64,000 nt of DNA from Pseudomonadales bacterium (GCA_024234815.1 JACKNO010000002.1:186001-250000); one strand, 5' to 3'; positions 26,642-36,573 are shown, counted from the stretch's first letter. Numbers and translations are program-made. Notes: a model not told the origin generated them from the letters alone.

Positions 26642-29600
26642 GTGAAACGACTGATTACCCCGGGCATCGCCCTGCTCGTCATAATTGCACTGGCAGTGTC
26701 GGCCAACCGAATTCTGCAGCGAACCCTGGATGCGGAGCTCCCGAAACTGCTTAGCAGCCAACTGGGCATTGCGGTAACCCTCGAGCCGACCCGCACCCGT
26801 ATCTCGACCCTGACCGTGCGCACTCCGCGACTGGTCATGGGCGATCCCGATAACCCGGCGCTGGTGGCAACCCGGGTCATGGTCTCCCTGAACTGGTCTG
26901 ATCTGCTGCGCGGCGAGATCCGGCTGCGACGTGCGGCGGGCGCCACCCTGATGGTGAACTCCTCACTCTGGCCGGGAAACGATGACCCATGGCCCACTGA
27001 CTATCGTTTTCTCGATCCCTACCTGCCCGACCACATCACGCTCGAAAGTGCCCTGTATGTGTTTGACGACAAGCACAGTTACGCGTTCAAACGCCCGCAA
27101 TGGCGGCGCAAGCCACCCGGGATGACCCTGCAGTTCGGGTACGAACTGGATGGCCAGCCAGTCGAATTGGCCGCGCGCCTGGACTCGCTGGACGACCTCC
27201 TGCGGCTGGCACGCGTGCAGATGCATATCGACACACAGGCGACAGACAGGGAAGAGTCGCAGGTCAAAGCCGATGTTGATCTACAGCCTGGCGAGACGTC
27301 TGGTTACAAACTGGCAATAACCGTCGCCGGCGCGGGAATGACAGCTGCTATACAGACCGGCAACAGCAGCGCCTGGGAGCTACCGGACACATCCAGCAGC
27401 CACATTCCACAGCTGGATATTAAAAAGCTGCTTGCGCTGGCCGATGATTACTCCGCAGAGTCGACCGCCGCTGACGCGGAAGCATTCCTGACAAGCACCC
27501 TGCCCCGACTGTCGCTACCCGAGCATTCGGGCCGCCTTACCAGCGACGAAATCCATTGGAAAAACGAAGTTGTTCTCGATGCTACCGTCGACTTCGCAAG
27601 CGATGACAATGGCTTGAAGATCCCGGCGTTTTCGGCTCGCGGAGAAGGTGGTCTATTGCATGGCGAGCTGGATATCACGAGCTCGGAAACGGGTTGGCAA
27701 CTGCAGGGCAGCGCCGCGATCAGCGCGGCGACACCGGGGAAAAGCCTTGCTGCCAAGTACATGGAATCAAGCTGGTTGTGGCGAGAGGGCAACGCCAAGC
27801 TTCACGGCAGGGGCCAGACCTGGGGCGCACTACTGGACTCCATGCAAGGCGATATCGCAATCAAGGGCAGTCATCGAGGCGCGAAGGACACTCCGGTGAG
27901 CGTTACCGCCGTCCTCGATAGCCGGCCCGGCGAGTTCGCGATGGACAAGATCGATATAAGAATCGGCGACGGCTATATTACCGGGGCAGCGAAACTGTCC
28001 GGCGACAAGCAGCGGCGCCTGAGCGGCACCATCAGCGCACATCATGTGGACCTCGACTTCCTGGCGCCCGAACCGGACCCGCAGGCACAACCGGGTACGG
28101 AGCTGCCCACCTATCTCGAGATTCTCCCCGGAATAGACCTGGATTGGCAGCTGGAACTGAGTCAGATCACATTTCGCGATTTCATTGTTACGGGAACCAG
28201 GGCCAGCTTCCTGCGAAATCCGGAAAAACTGGCGGTGAATGCGCTGGTAACCGCGCAGGACGATGCCCGGCTCGAACTGCAGCTTCTGGCCGGGATTGCT
28301 CCCGGCAAGGCCACCGACGTTTCGCTGCGGGCCGACCTCACCCGGTTCAGCTTTGCGCACCTGTTCCGTCAGGGGGCCCCTCTTCCCCAGAGCCGCACTT
28401 CCGGCAGTATCGTTTTCGACAGCAAGGGCAACACCCTGCGGCAGATATTCGAGGCAATGAAGGGTACCGCCGATCTTTCCATTGATCATCGGCCTGACGA
28501 CAACTGGACCCGCCCCGCCATCCCTGAAGATGTGTTGCAGGTAGCAGGCGCGGCAAGACTGGTATTGAACGAGGACAGGATCACCGGCCTGGAAATCAGC
28601 GACCTCGCCATTGATTCAATATCGCAAAACCTGACCGGAACCGCCTCGATAGCCGATGGGCGCAAGCCATGGCTGATCGCCAACCTGGAGTCGGACAAAC
28701 TGGACCTCGCGAGGCTATCCACCTTCGGCGAGGAAGACGGCACGGCCGACACATCGTCCAGTTCACTCGATTCGCTGAAGCAACTCTGGGAAAGCCAGAT
28801 CAGCCTGAATGCCAGCTCGATGATTGTTGCGGGCGAGACGCTGGACAAGGTGAGGGTGGAGCTGGCGACCGCGCCGAACAGCGTCAAGATTGCTCGACTG
28901 GACTTCTCCCAGGACAAGGGAAGCCTGAGCAGTCACGGGGAAATACGCTGGCTGAACGACACCGCCACATTGTCGCTGGAGGCACGGGTGACGGACTTCA
29001 AGGTGCGGGAATTCCTGACGGACGTTCCCTCCGCCAACGTCGCCCCCCTGTCCGGTACCGTTTCCCTGCACAGCACCGGTGACAGCGTTGCCAGCCTGCT
29101 AGCCAGCCTCAACGGCGATATTAAACTGGCAAGCACAAATGCCTCTGCCGAATCCGGCACAACGCCGGGCGAGATAGATATGGTGGCGCGCCGGACCGAT
29201 TACGGCATGGAGGCCGATATCCGCCGCTTCCGCTGGGAGGGTACCGACCTCGCAGGCAAAATCCGATATCACGATACGACCCCGCCGCTGGTCGAGGCCG
29301 ATATCAACGGTGGATCGCTCTCTCTTTTGCCGTGGGAGGCAGATAAATCCGCGGCCGCAGACCCATCCGACAAGGACTCAGGGGAGTCGATGGTTGCCAA
29401 AACAGCCAAGGCCAGTATCGATATGGTGGGCAATGTGCTTATGGCGCCGCTGCGGCTCGTATCCGGACCGAGGGAAGCGGAACCTGGGGAAAAACTGTTC
29501 ACTTCCACCCCCCTGCCCAAGGAATGGTTGGGCAGGTATCAAGCCCGGATCAAGGGCAGACTGGACTCCGTCAAAAGCCGCGAGGCAACTGTGAGCGACC

Positions 29601-30403
29601 TTGAGTTATCCGGCAGCCTGCTGGATGGGGAGCTGACGGTAGAGGCCAGTGCGGGGAAATTGAACGGGGGTAGCGCCTCGATGAAGATGAACATCACCGC
29701 CCCGGACGTGATCGCACTGACGGTCAGCGGCACCTTCATAAACCTGACCGGCGACAACAGCAAATCGAATTTTGCCCGCAGCGGTTACTTCGATGTGACC
29801 AGTCGCGGTGACAGCCAGGCGGAATTGGCGGGCAACCTCAACGGTATCGTCTACCTGGAACTGGGAGCCGGCAATCTGGATTACAGCAAAATGATGCTGC
29901 TGACTGCCGATGTCGCCACCACCGCCTTCCAGACCCTGATCCCCGGTATCGAAAAGAAGCCGCCGGAGTTGAAGTGCGGTGTCACCCTGGGCATATTCAA
30001 GGACGGTATTGGCAAAACGCCCTATGGTTACGCCGCGCGCACCCACCAGGCGAACCTGGTAGGGCAGGTTGAAATCAACCTGAAGAAAGAGACCATTCAC
30101 CTGAATTTCAGCTCCAGCAGCCGCAAGGGCATGGGCATTTCGATAGGCAACGTGTTCTCCAATACCGTTGAAATCGAGGGTCCCCTGACCGATCCCAAGA
30201 TAATTCCCAATGCCACTGGCATACTATGGCGAGGCTGGGCGGCCGTCATGACCGGAGGTCTTTCGGTCTTTGGCGAAAGCATGCTGAAAAGAGCCCTCGC
30301 CAGCGAGAACCCCTGCCTGACGGTGCAAAAGCACATACACAAGGAGTTCTGCACCACCGACAACCCCGCCACCAGTTCGCCACTGGTCTGCCCGCCGGCC
30401 TGA
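26642..30403 (+). CDS. Large AsmA-like (YhdP/TamB-type) envelope protein
   Basis: A 1253-residue protein with one N-terminal anchor (LITPGIALLVIIALAVSANR) and a long periplasmic beta-rich body, as in AsmA-family proteins thought to bridge the membranes and move phospholipid. The C-terminal part has the AsmA-like GIVYLELGAGNLDYSKMM and IEGPLTDPKIIPNATG. The start is GTG 26642, which follows AAGGCA at a loose distance. It is 104 bp behind the ATP-grasp gene on the same strand and could belong to the same envelope set. Exact subfamily not resolved by eye. Confidence 0.82.
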   Translation: MKRLITPGIALLVIIALAVSANRILQRTLDAELPKLLSSQLGIAVTLEPTRTRISTLTVRTPRLVMGDPDNPALVATRVMVSLNWSDLLRGEIRLRRAAGATLMVNSSLWPGNDDPWPTDYRFLDPYLPDHITLESALYVFDDKHSYAFKRPQWRRKPPGMTLQFGYELDGQPVELAARLDSLDDLLRLARVQMHIDTQATDREESQVKADVDLQPGETSGYKLAITVAGAGMTAAIQTGNSSAWELPDTSSSHIPQLDIKKLLALADDYSAESTAADAEAFLTSTLPRLSLPEHSGRLTSDEIHWKNEVVLDATVDFASDDNGLKIPAFSARGEGGLLHGELDITSSETGWQLQGSAAISAATPGKSLAAKYMESSWLWREGNAKLHGRGQTWGALLDSMQGDIAIKGSHRGAKDTPVSVTAVLDSRPGEFAMDKIDIRIGDGYITGAAKLSGDKQRRLSGTISAHHVDLDFLAPEPDPQAQPGTELPTYLEILPGIDLDWQLELSQITFRDFIVTGTRASFLRNPEKLAVNALVTAQDDARLELQLLAGIAPGKATDVSLRADLTRFSFAHLFRQGAPLPQSRTSGSIVFDSKGNTLRQIFEAMKGTADLSIDHRPDDNWTRPAIPEDVLQVAGAARLVLNEDRITGLEISDLAIDSISQNLTGTASIADGRKPWLIANLESDKLDLARLSTFGEEDGTADTSSSSLDSLKQLWESQISLNASSMIVAGETLDKVRVELATAPNSVKIARLDFSQDKGSLSSHGEIRWLNDTATLSLEARVTDFKVREFLTDVPSANVAPLSGTVSLHSTGDSVASLLASLNGDIKLASTNASAESGTTPGEIDMVARRTDYGMEADIRRFRWEGTDLAGKIRYHDTTPPLVEADINGGSLSLLPWEADKSAAADPSDKDSGESMVAKTAKASIDMVGNVLMAPLRLVSGPREAEPGEKLFTSTPLPKEWLGRYQARIKGRLDSVKSREATVSDLELSGSLLDGELTVEASAGKLNGGSASMKMNITAPDVIALTVSGTFINLTGDNSKSNFARSGYFDVTSRGDSQAELAGNLNGIVYLELGAGNLDYSKMMLLTADVATTAFQTLIPGIEKKPPELKCGVTLGIFKDGIGKTPYGYAARTHQANLVGQVEINLKKETIHLNFSSSSRKGMGISIGNVFSNTVEIEGPLTDPKIIPNATGILWRGWAAVMTGGLSVFGESMLKRALASENPCLTVQKHIHKEFCTTDNPATSSPLVCPPA

Positions 30404-30472
30404 CAACCGTGCGGCGGCGGGCATTATCCATTACTATGAATTCCCGCGCCCGGACTACGAGAAGATACTATT

Positions 30473-31981
30473 TTGGCTGACAAATCCACCACCGCATTAC
30501 CCGAGGGCAGCTTGCTGGCGGCCGTCGACCTGGGCAGTAACTCCTTTCACCTCATCATCGCGAAAATTGAACATGGAGAAATGCGGCCGGTGGAAGCGCT
30601 GGCGGAGAAGGTCCAGCTCGGCGCAGGGCTCGAGAATCAACTGCTGTCCCGGGAAGCCATTGACCGCGGCCTGGACTGCCTGAGTCGCTTCTCGGAACTG
30701 CTCAAGAGCGTTGAGCCCGAGCGGGTGCGCGTAGTGGGGACAAACGCCCTGCGGGTGGCCGATAATCGGCGAGAATTCACCACTCCCGCCCGCCGCATAC
30801 TCGGTACCCGGGTGGACGTTATCTACGGCAGGGAAGAGGCGCGCCTGGTCTACCTCGGTGTTGCCCACACACTGGCTGATGATGTCAAATCGCGGCTGGT
30901 AATTGACATCGGCGGCGGCAGTACCGAACTTATCATCGGCCAGCGCTTCGAGCCGCAACGGCTCGAGAGCCTGCAGATGGGCTGCGTATCCTATGGCCGC
31001 GACTGCTTCGTCGATGGCGTTATCAATCGCAGCAATTACCGACAGGCTTACGATCTGGCCCGCACCCTGCTGACGCCGATACGTCACGAGTACCACGCGC
31101 GGCACTGGCAGGACTGCGTCGGCTCCTCGGGCACCCTGCGGGCGATAGACGCCCTGCTCACCCAGCACGGCTGGTGTGACAACGGGATTGATCGCGTCGG
31201 CCTGCGCGCCCTGGAAGACAAACTGCTCACATTCGAAACCATGGACGATATCGACATGGATGGCCTCAGTGCCCAGCGCCGCAACGTTATACTGCCCGGG
31301 GTCGCCATTATCAGCGCCCTGTTTGACGTGCTTGGCATCGAGCATATGCGCACTTCGAGCGGCGCCCTGCGCGAGGGCGTGATATACGACCTGATGGGCA
31401 GGCTGTCCCACGAGGATGTGCGCGAACGCACAATCAATGCCCTCATGCAGCGCTACTCGGTGGACACCGATACCGTGCACATCGTCGAACGCCGGGCGCG
31501 AGTGTTTTTCACCACCGCGCGCCAGAGCTGGCAACTGGATACACCCGACTGGGAACTGCTGCGCTGGGCTGCCCACACCCACGAAATTGGCATGGCCATT
31601 GCCCACAAGAATTTCAATCGCCACTCCGCGTATGTGCTGCGCAATGCCGACTTGCCGGGATTCTCCCAGGAGGAGCAGGAACATCTGGCCGTCCTGGCCA
31701 TGGGCCAGAGGGGCAAGCTGACGGATGAAATCTACAGGGATATGGCGACCTCGGAAATACCGAGAATACAGCGACTGGTAAGCATCATCCGCCTGGCGGT
31801 CTGCTTCAAGCACGTGGAGAAACTGGAGCGCTTGCCGGACTTTACCCTGGAAGCGGGCCCTGACAGCCTCTCCTTCACCTTTCCGCCCGGTTGGCTGGAG
31901 GAACACCCTCTCACGGCGCGGGAACTGGCCAGCGAACAGGAAGTGCTGGCAAAGATGGGACTGGAACTGGTTATCGGCTAG
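30473..31981 (+). CDS. ppx: Exopolyphosphatase Ppx/GppA
   Basis: A 502-residue actin-like phosphatase that degrades polyphosphate and/or pppGpp. Its N-terminal ATPase-like motifs are AAVDLGSNSFHLIIA, GTNALRVADN and VIDIGGGSTELIIG; the C-terminal HD-like domain has AHTHEIGMAIAHKNFNRHS. The length matches the long Ppx form. The start is TTG 30473 (MADKSTTALP) after GAGAAG; no ATG gives a complete N-terminus. Confidence 0.94.
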   Translation: MADKSTTALPEGSLLAAVDLGSNSFHLIIAKIEHGEMRPVEALAEKVQLGAGLENQLLSREAIDRGLDCLSRFSELLKSVEPERVRVVGTNALRVADNRREFTTPARRILGTRVDVIYGREEARLVYLGVAHTLADDVKSRLVIDIGGGSTELIIGQRFEPQRLESLQMGCVSYGRDCFVDGVINRSNYRQAYDLARTLLTPIRHEYHARHWQDCVGSSGTLRAIDALLTQHGWCDNGIDRVGLRALEDKLLTFETMDDIDMDGLSAQRRNVILPGVAIISALFDVLGIEHMRTSSGALREGVIYDLMGRLSHEDVRERTINALMQRYSVDTDTVHIVERRARVFFTTARQSWQLDTPDWELLRWAAHTHEIGMAIAHKNFNRHSAYVLRNADLPGFSQEEQEHLAVLAMGQRGKLTDEIYRDMATSEIPRIQRLVSIIRLAVCFKHVEKLERLPDFTLEAGPDSLSFTFPPGWLEEHPLTARELASEQEVLAKMGLELVIG

Positions 31982-32098
31982 CCCCGCACCAACTATGAGC
32001 AATCTTCGATCGCATTGCGGCACCTGGTATAACACCCTTCGGAGCAAACCCGCGCTCTCCTCCTGCCATCGCCAATCATTCGTAAATACCGGTGCCGC

Positions 32099-33700
32099 AT
32101 GGATAGCCTGATCATACTCGCCGCATTTGCCTTTGGCTTTGCGTCACGCCAGATTGGCCAACCGCCTCTGGTCGGCTACCTGGTCGCGGGCTTCGCCCTG
32201 GGCATTGCCGGATTCGAGTCATCCGCAACTATCGAGTCCATCGCCAATACCGGTATTTCGCTGATGCTTTTTATCATCGGCCTGAAGCTTGATATCAGGA
32301 GCCTACTGAAACCGGAAATCTACCGCTCCACTTTCGAACACACCGCGGCGTTCGGCCTGGTCACCCTGGGTTTTCTTTCAATGCTGGCGGTCATGGGGCT
32401 GCCCCTGGTTGCCGATATCAGCTGGCAACAGGCCGCGCTGGTAGCGTTTGCACTGAGCTTCAGCTCAACCGTTTGCACCGTTGCCATGCTCGAAGAGCAC
32501 GGGGAGTTTCGTGTGCGTCACGGCCAGATCGCCGTCGGCATATTGATCGTGCAGGATATTGTGGCTGTCCTGTTTCTCACTGTCTCCACGGGCAAGATAC
32601 CCCTGCCGTGGGCGCTGTTGCTGCCACTGCTGTATTTCGCTCGCCCCGCTTTCAGTTATGTCCTGCGATCGAGCGGTCACGACGAGGTGCTGATCCTCGC
32701 CGGCATCATCCTCACCTTCGCCGGCAGTTCGCTGTTCGAATTGGTCGGCATGAAAGCCGACCTGGGCGCCCTGGTTTTCGGCATGTTGATCAGCGGCGAC
32801 AAAAAGGCCGGCGAGCTGGCCAAATCGATGATCAGTTTCAAGGATATTTTCCTGATTGGTTTCTTTCTCAATATCGGGCTATCGGTACAGCCATCGCTGG
32901 AGATGCTGGGTATCGCCCTGGTGTTATGCCTGCTGCTGCCCATCAAGGGAGCCGCGTTTTTCTTCCTGCTGACGCGCTACAAGATGCGTGCGCGCACGGC
33001 GATGCTGGCGGGACTGGCATTGACCCAGTACAGCGAGTTCGGCCTGATCGTAGCCGCCCTCAGCGTGAAACTGGGATGGCTGCAGGCGGAGTGGATGGCA
33101 ACGCTGGCGATAGCCGTTTCGCTGTCCTTCGTGGTATCAACATTACTGAACGGCCGCTCCCACAGGCTGTACCGCCGCTTCAAGGAGCCCCTGAAGCGCT
33201 TCGAGACCAACCTGGCGACGGACGACGACCCCGAAGCCCCCGCCAGGAATGTCGATGTCCTCATCGTCGGCCTCGGCCGCGTGGGCTCGGGCGCCTATGA
33301 CACCATCGAATCCCAGTACCAGCTGCGGGTTTGCGGAGTTGACACCGACAAACCCAAGCTTTTACAGCACAAGGCTGCCGGGCGGCGCGTCATATACGGC
33401 GATGCCGAGGACGCGGACTTCTGGGAGGGCTTGCAGTTCACCCACTATAAACTCGTCATGTTCACCATGCCTTCGCTGTCGGAGATGATCGACGCCGTCA
33501 AGCAGCTGCGCAGTTCCGGCTACACCGGCAAGGTGGCCGCCGTAGCCAAGTACGAGGACGAGCGTGCGCAAATGAAAGCGGCGGGCGCGGATGTGGTGTT
33601 CAACTATTACGCCGAGGCCGGCGCCGGGTTTGCGGAGCACGCCCTGTCCAATATGCAGGACATACTGCCCCGGAAACACACAGAAGCGACCGCCGGTTAG
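32099..33700 (+). CDS. CPA2 cation/proton antiporter with NAD-binding domain (KefB/YbaL type)
   Basis: A 533-residue monovalent cation:proton antiporter-2. About 12 helices occupy residues 1-350 (IGQPPLVGYLVAGFALG, then SFSSTVCTVAMLEEHGE). A cytosolic TrkA-N/RCK domain follows with the Rossmann motif VLIVGLGRVGSGAYD at about residue 384. Such proteins exchange K+ or Na+ for H+ and are gated by nucleotides or thiols. It follows ppx by 117 bp. Confidence 0.92.
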   Translation: MDSLIILAAFAFGFASRQIGQPPLVGYLVAGFALGIAGFESSATIESIANTGISLMLFIIGLKLDIRSLLKPEIYRSTFEHTAAFGLVTLGFLSMLAVMGLPLVADISWQQAALVAFALSFSSTVCTVAMLEEHGEFRVRHGQIAVGILIVQDIVAVLFLTVSTGKIPLPWALLLPLLYFARPAFSYVLRSSGHDEVLILAGIILTFAGSSLFELVGMKADLGALVFGMLISGDKKAGELAKSMISFKDIFLIGFFLNIGLSVQPSLEMLGIALVLCLLLPIKGAAFFFLLTRYKMRARTAMLAGLALTQYSEFGLIVAALSVKLGWLQAEWMATLAIAVSLSFVVSTLLNGRSHRLYRRFKEPLKRFETNLATDDDPEAPARNVDVLIVGLGRVGSGAYDTIESQYQLRVCGVDTDKPKLLQHKAAGRRVIYGDAEDADFWEGLQFTHYKLVMFTMPSLSEMIDAVKQLRSSGYTGKVAAVAKYEDERAQMKAAGADVVFNYYAEAGAGFAEHALSNMQDILPRKHTEATAG

Positions 33701-33753
33701 ATGAACATAAGCCTGGCACAGGCAACGCCAAAGCCCGCGGGCGAGGTCCAGCG

Positions 33754-34206
33754 ATGACACCCAGACCTGTACCCGCGGAATCGACAATCACCGCGCTCGC
33801 CGGCCACCAGTTCCCCGGCGGTCACTACAAGGTGGAGCACTGGGAGAACTTTCTGCTCACGGGCTGCACCGGCGCGCAGTTGCTGCCAGCGGGAATGGTG
33901 CACCCCGTGGCACTGTTCCATGTGCCCATCCTGGGCGCGGGCACCAGCATCGCGCAGATGTTCGCGTTGGGCCAGGCAGAGTCAGATCTTTCCATAATGA
34001 TCGAGAGCTATGACTGGGAGATGTTCGCCCCCCTGCGCGAGGAAGTGACCTACGCCATAAGCGGCGCGGTGAAATCCGCCTGCCGCTGCAGTAACGAGGC
34101 GGGACAGCTGTACGACCGCATCGAGTTCTGCTTCGAGATCAGCGACGCCGGCGTGCTGACGGCGCGCAGCACGATCACCTGGCACTACACCAGGAACACC
34201 CTGTGA
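33754..34206 (+). CDS. MaoC-type hydratase partner subunit (hotdog fold, no active site)
   Basis: A 150-residue protein that I read as a hotdog-fold MaoC-like partner (FAS1-dehydratase type). It lacks the hydratase active-site motif D-x4-H, which its downstream neighbour has. The two overlap by 4 bases. A pair of small MaoC proteins with only one catalytic partner is known from the ChsH1-ChsH2 hydratase of steroid side-chain breakdown, which is the model here. ATG 33754 has GAGG 7 bases upstream. Function is inferred from pairing more than from strong motifs. Confidence 0.65.
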   Translation: MTPRPVPAESTITALAGHQFPGGHYKVEHWENFLLTGCTGAQLLPAGMVHPVALFHVPILGAGTSIAQMFALGQAESDLSIMIESYDWEMFAPLREEVTYAISGAVKSACRCSNEAGQLYDRIEFCFEISDAGVLTARSTITWHYTRNTL

Positions 34207-34625
34207 AGGTGCGGGCGGGAGACCCCATTCCCCCGTGGGTGATGGAGGCTGTCAGCGCCGAGCGCATGTGCACCATGGCGGCCATTCTGCGCGACCCCAA
34301 CCCCCTGCACTGGGACCGGGAAGCAGTGGCCGCCCTGCCCCTGGGCCTGGGCGCACACACCATCAACCAGGGCCCGCTGGGCCTGGGGTATATCATCAAC
34401 ATGCTGCACGACTGGGCCGGCCCGGGCACTATCCGCCGAATCAGGATGACATTTCCGCAGGTGGTACTGGACGGCGACCGGGTGGTGGCCTCGGGCCGGG
34501 TCACGGCGGTCCGGGAGCAGGACGGAGGCCAGCTTGCCAGCTGCGAGGTCTGGCTGGAGCGGGAGGGCAGCGGGCGCCTGCTCGACGGCACCGCCAGCGT
34601 CTTCATCAGTGGCGCGGAAAGCTGA
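34203..34625 (+). CDS. MaoC-like enoyl-CoA hydratase, catalytic subunit
   Basis: A 140-residue single hotdog MaoC domain. The (R)-hydratase motif is clear in RDPNPLHWDREAV, with the catalytic Asp and His, followed by the QGPLGLGYIINMLHDW helix typical of the family. It should hydrate a 2-enoyl-CoA, probably together with the preceding gene. Start GTG 34203 overlaps the stop of that gene. Confidence 0.82.
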   Translation: MKVRAGDPIPPWVMEAVSAERMCTMAAILRDPNPLHWDREAVAALPLGLGAHTINQGPLGLGYIINMLHDWAGPGTIRRIRMTFPQVVLDGDRVVASGRVTAVREQDGGQLASCEVWLEREGSGRLLDGTASVFISGAES

Positions 34626-34864
34626 TTCCAGGACTCAATTTCGTCCAGTTACGACGGATTCCCAAATATTTTATCAAATAGACCTCGCAAACCTTTATTT
34701 TTATTGGTTTTATTATTTTCCTGTGTTAAAAAGTGTCATGTGAGTCTGGAACTGGCGGCAAAAGGAGGACATCTCCCAAACCTGCTGAAGATAACCGGGC
34801 CACTTAAAACCATAACAGTGAAGCAGTATCTGACGGATTTGATATCCCTGCGAGGTAGTGGCAA

Positions 34865-35275
34865 ATGTACGTTACCGCAGAACACCTGAGAGACCATGTC
34901 ATCAGGCCAACCCTGAAGTACCTTGGAAAATGGACGCAGGCCAGCGAAAATTTTCTGCTCAACGCCGCGATAGACGGGCCCGACCTGGGCCTGTTCTCCC
35001 CCAGAAACGACGGACTCGGGCTGTTCAATATCACGGCCGCCCAGCACCGCGACCTGTGGGACCGCTATCTGGCCTTCAACCCCGATACGGCAAGCAGGGT
35101 ACGGGGTCTGGCCAGCCAGCGCGCCTTCCTCAGCGACCCGGACAGCGAGTTGCGGACCAACCTGAGCTACTGCACGGCTATCGCATGGCTGCTGTACCAG
35201 CGCTCCGGACTGGCTGAAGGCGTGGAACAGAAGGGTCTGGACCAGAAGAGCCTGGAGCAGCGCGCCTCCGCCTGA
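34865..35275 (+). CDS. Hypothetical protein, 136 aa
   Basis: I do not recognise this protein. It starts MYVTAEHLRDHVIRPTLKYL, has no signal or membrane segment, contains FSPRNDGLGLFNITAAQHRD and ends in a low-complexity tail rich in Gln, Glu and Leu. The composition and codon use look like real coding sequence, unlike the antisense frame. It stands alone after a 239-bp AT-rich gap (34626-34864), where I see no clear promoter, and faces the convergent arsenosugar-type cassette 10 bases away. Confidence 0.7.
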   Translation: MYVTAEHLRDHVIRPTLKYLGKWTQASENFLLNAAIDGPDLGLFSPRNDGLGLFNITAAQHRDLWDRYLAFNPDTASRVRGLASQRAFLSDPDSELRTNLSYCTAIAWLLYQRSGLAEGVEQKGLDQKSLEQRASA

Positions 35276-35285
35276 GGCCCCGCCC

Positions 35286-35906
35286 TCAGCTCCCGCGCAG
35301 GGCCGCCCAGACCGCCAGGTCCTCGGGGCGGTCGATATCAGGCAGCACGGGTAATTCCGACCAGCTCCAAGCCAGTTGCCGCAAGCGTCTGGTGGTTTCA
35401 TCGAAAACCGCGGCGCCACCCCAGGCAACACCGACGAACAACCGCGCAGACACCCGCCTGGCTCCAATCAGCACATAACCCCCATCTGACGCCGGACCCA
35501 GCACAATATCCGACTGCTCCAGGCCCGCCACGGCCTGTACGAGGTACTTCCGGTCGATAGCGGGGCAATCGCTGCCCACCAACAGCACCTTCTCGAATTC
35601 AGCCAGGCCGTCCGCCAGGGCGTTGTACATACGCTCCCCCAGGTCCGCACCGCGTTGCTGACTGAGGCGCGCGACCCCCAATTGCTGACAGCATTCAAAT
35701 ACGGGGTGTGTCGCCTCCCCGGCCACCGCCAACTGAACGGGGCCGAGATTGGCGTTCAGCAGGCTGCGGGTTGTCCACAGCACCAGTTCGCTGTGCAGGT
35801 CGCATGCGGCCTGCGCGCTCAAATGGGGGATCATCCGGGTCTTCACCGCGCCCGCCACCGGTTCCCGGGCAAACTGGATGAGCAGGCAACCGGACTCAGG
35901 GGCCAT
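35286..35906 (-). CDS. Arsenosugar-cassette glycosyltransferase 1 (TIGR04282/DUF2064 type)
   Basis: A 206-residue nucleotide-sugar-transferase-like protein with the hallmarks of the rSAM/selenodomain-associated transferase 1 family: FAREPVAGAVKTRM near the N-terminus, RGADLGERM, LLVGSDCPAID (DxD-like) and GPASDGGYVLIG. ATG 35906 overlaps the previous gene by 11 bases. It belongs with the second transferase and ArsS in a three-gene cassette. Its substrate, presumably an arsenosugar precursor, is inferred from family context. Confidence 0.87.
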   Translation of the reverse strand: MAPESGCLLIQFAREPVAGAVKTRMIPHLSAQAACDLHSELVLWTTRSLLNANLGPVQLAVAGEATHPVFECCQQLGVARLSQQRGADLGERMYNALADGLAEFEKVLLVGSDCPAIDRKYLVQAVAGLEQSDIVLGPASDGGYVLIGARRVSARLFVGVAWGGAAVFDETTRRLRQLAWSWSELPVLPDIDRPEDLAVWAALRGS

Positions 35907-36573
35907 AGTAGTGCTCCCACAGGCGCCGGGGAGAGACACCCAGAGTATACGCCAGGCGCAACCCCCACATGGACAGCACCGTGCGCACCACGCCCCGTTG
36001 CTCCCAGCGCCGGCTGGAAGACTGCACCGGCTGCGGGATAATCAACGGCCTGGCAACGCGGCGCAGGCGCTTGCTGTACGCCACATCCTCCATCAAGGGT
36101 ATATCGTCAAAGCCGCCGCTATCTTCGAACAGTGAACGCCGCAGGAACAGCATCTGGTCCCCGGTGGCCACACTGGTAAGCCGCGAGCGCTGGTTCATAA
36201 ACCACTCGATAATGCGAAACGCCCGGCGCCCGCCGCTCAGCCGCACCCGGCAGAAGCCCCACGGCGGCTCGCTGGCCAGACAGCCCTGCAACTGCCCGGC
36301 TGATACGCCGGGCAGCGAATCGGCATGCAGGAAACACAGGTAGTCTGAGCTGCTGGCGCGCCCGCCGAGGTTCATCTGCGCGGCGCGGCCGGGCTCTCCT
36401 ATCAGTAGGCGGGTACACCGGGGCAGCGCCAACGCCACGGTGCGATCGCTGCTGCCGCCGTCCACCACCGTCAGCTCACTGTCCGGAAAATGTTCGCGCA
36501 GGTACTCCAGCAGACCGGCAATGCCTGCCTCCTCATTCAGGACCGGAATGACAAAGCCGACGCTGGCGGCCAT
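35896..36573 (-). CDS. Arsenosugar-cassette glycosyltransferase 2 (TIGR04283 type)
   Basis: A GT-A-fold family 2 glycosyltransferase of 225 residues (rSAM/selenodomain-associated transferase 2): FVIPVLNEEAGI, VDGGSSDRT, FLHADSLP (DxD-like) and a late GDQMLFLRRSLFEDSGGF. The frame is open upstream to 36792, but ATG 36573 gives the family start and overlaps the arsS stop by one base. It overlaps the next gene by 11 bases. Confidence 0.87.
   Translation of the reverse strand: MAASVGFVIPVLNEEAGIAGLLEYLREHFPDSELTVVDGGSSDRTVALALPRCTRLLIGEPGRAAQMNLGGRASSSDYLCFLHADSLPGVSAGQLQGCLASEPPWGFCRVRLSGGRRAFRIIEWFMNQRSRLTSVATGDQMLFLRRSLFEDSGGFDDIPLMEDVAYSKRLRRVARPLIIPQPVQSSSRRWEQRGVVRTVLSMWGLRLAYTLGVSPRRLWEHYYGP

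Noticed and set aside
30497..32047. 516-codon antisense frame covering ppx
   Set aside because: The sense frame has every Ppx/GppA motif; the antisense product has none and is a codon-bias shadow.
34736..35467. 243-codon minus-strand frame over the hypothetical gene at 34865
   Set aside because: It crosses into the opposite-facing transferase region, has no ribosome site and reads as low-complexity Gly/Ala/Pro; the plus-strand frame looks more like a protein.
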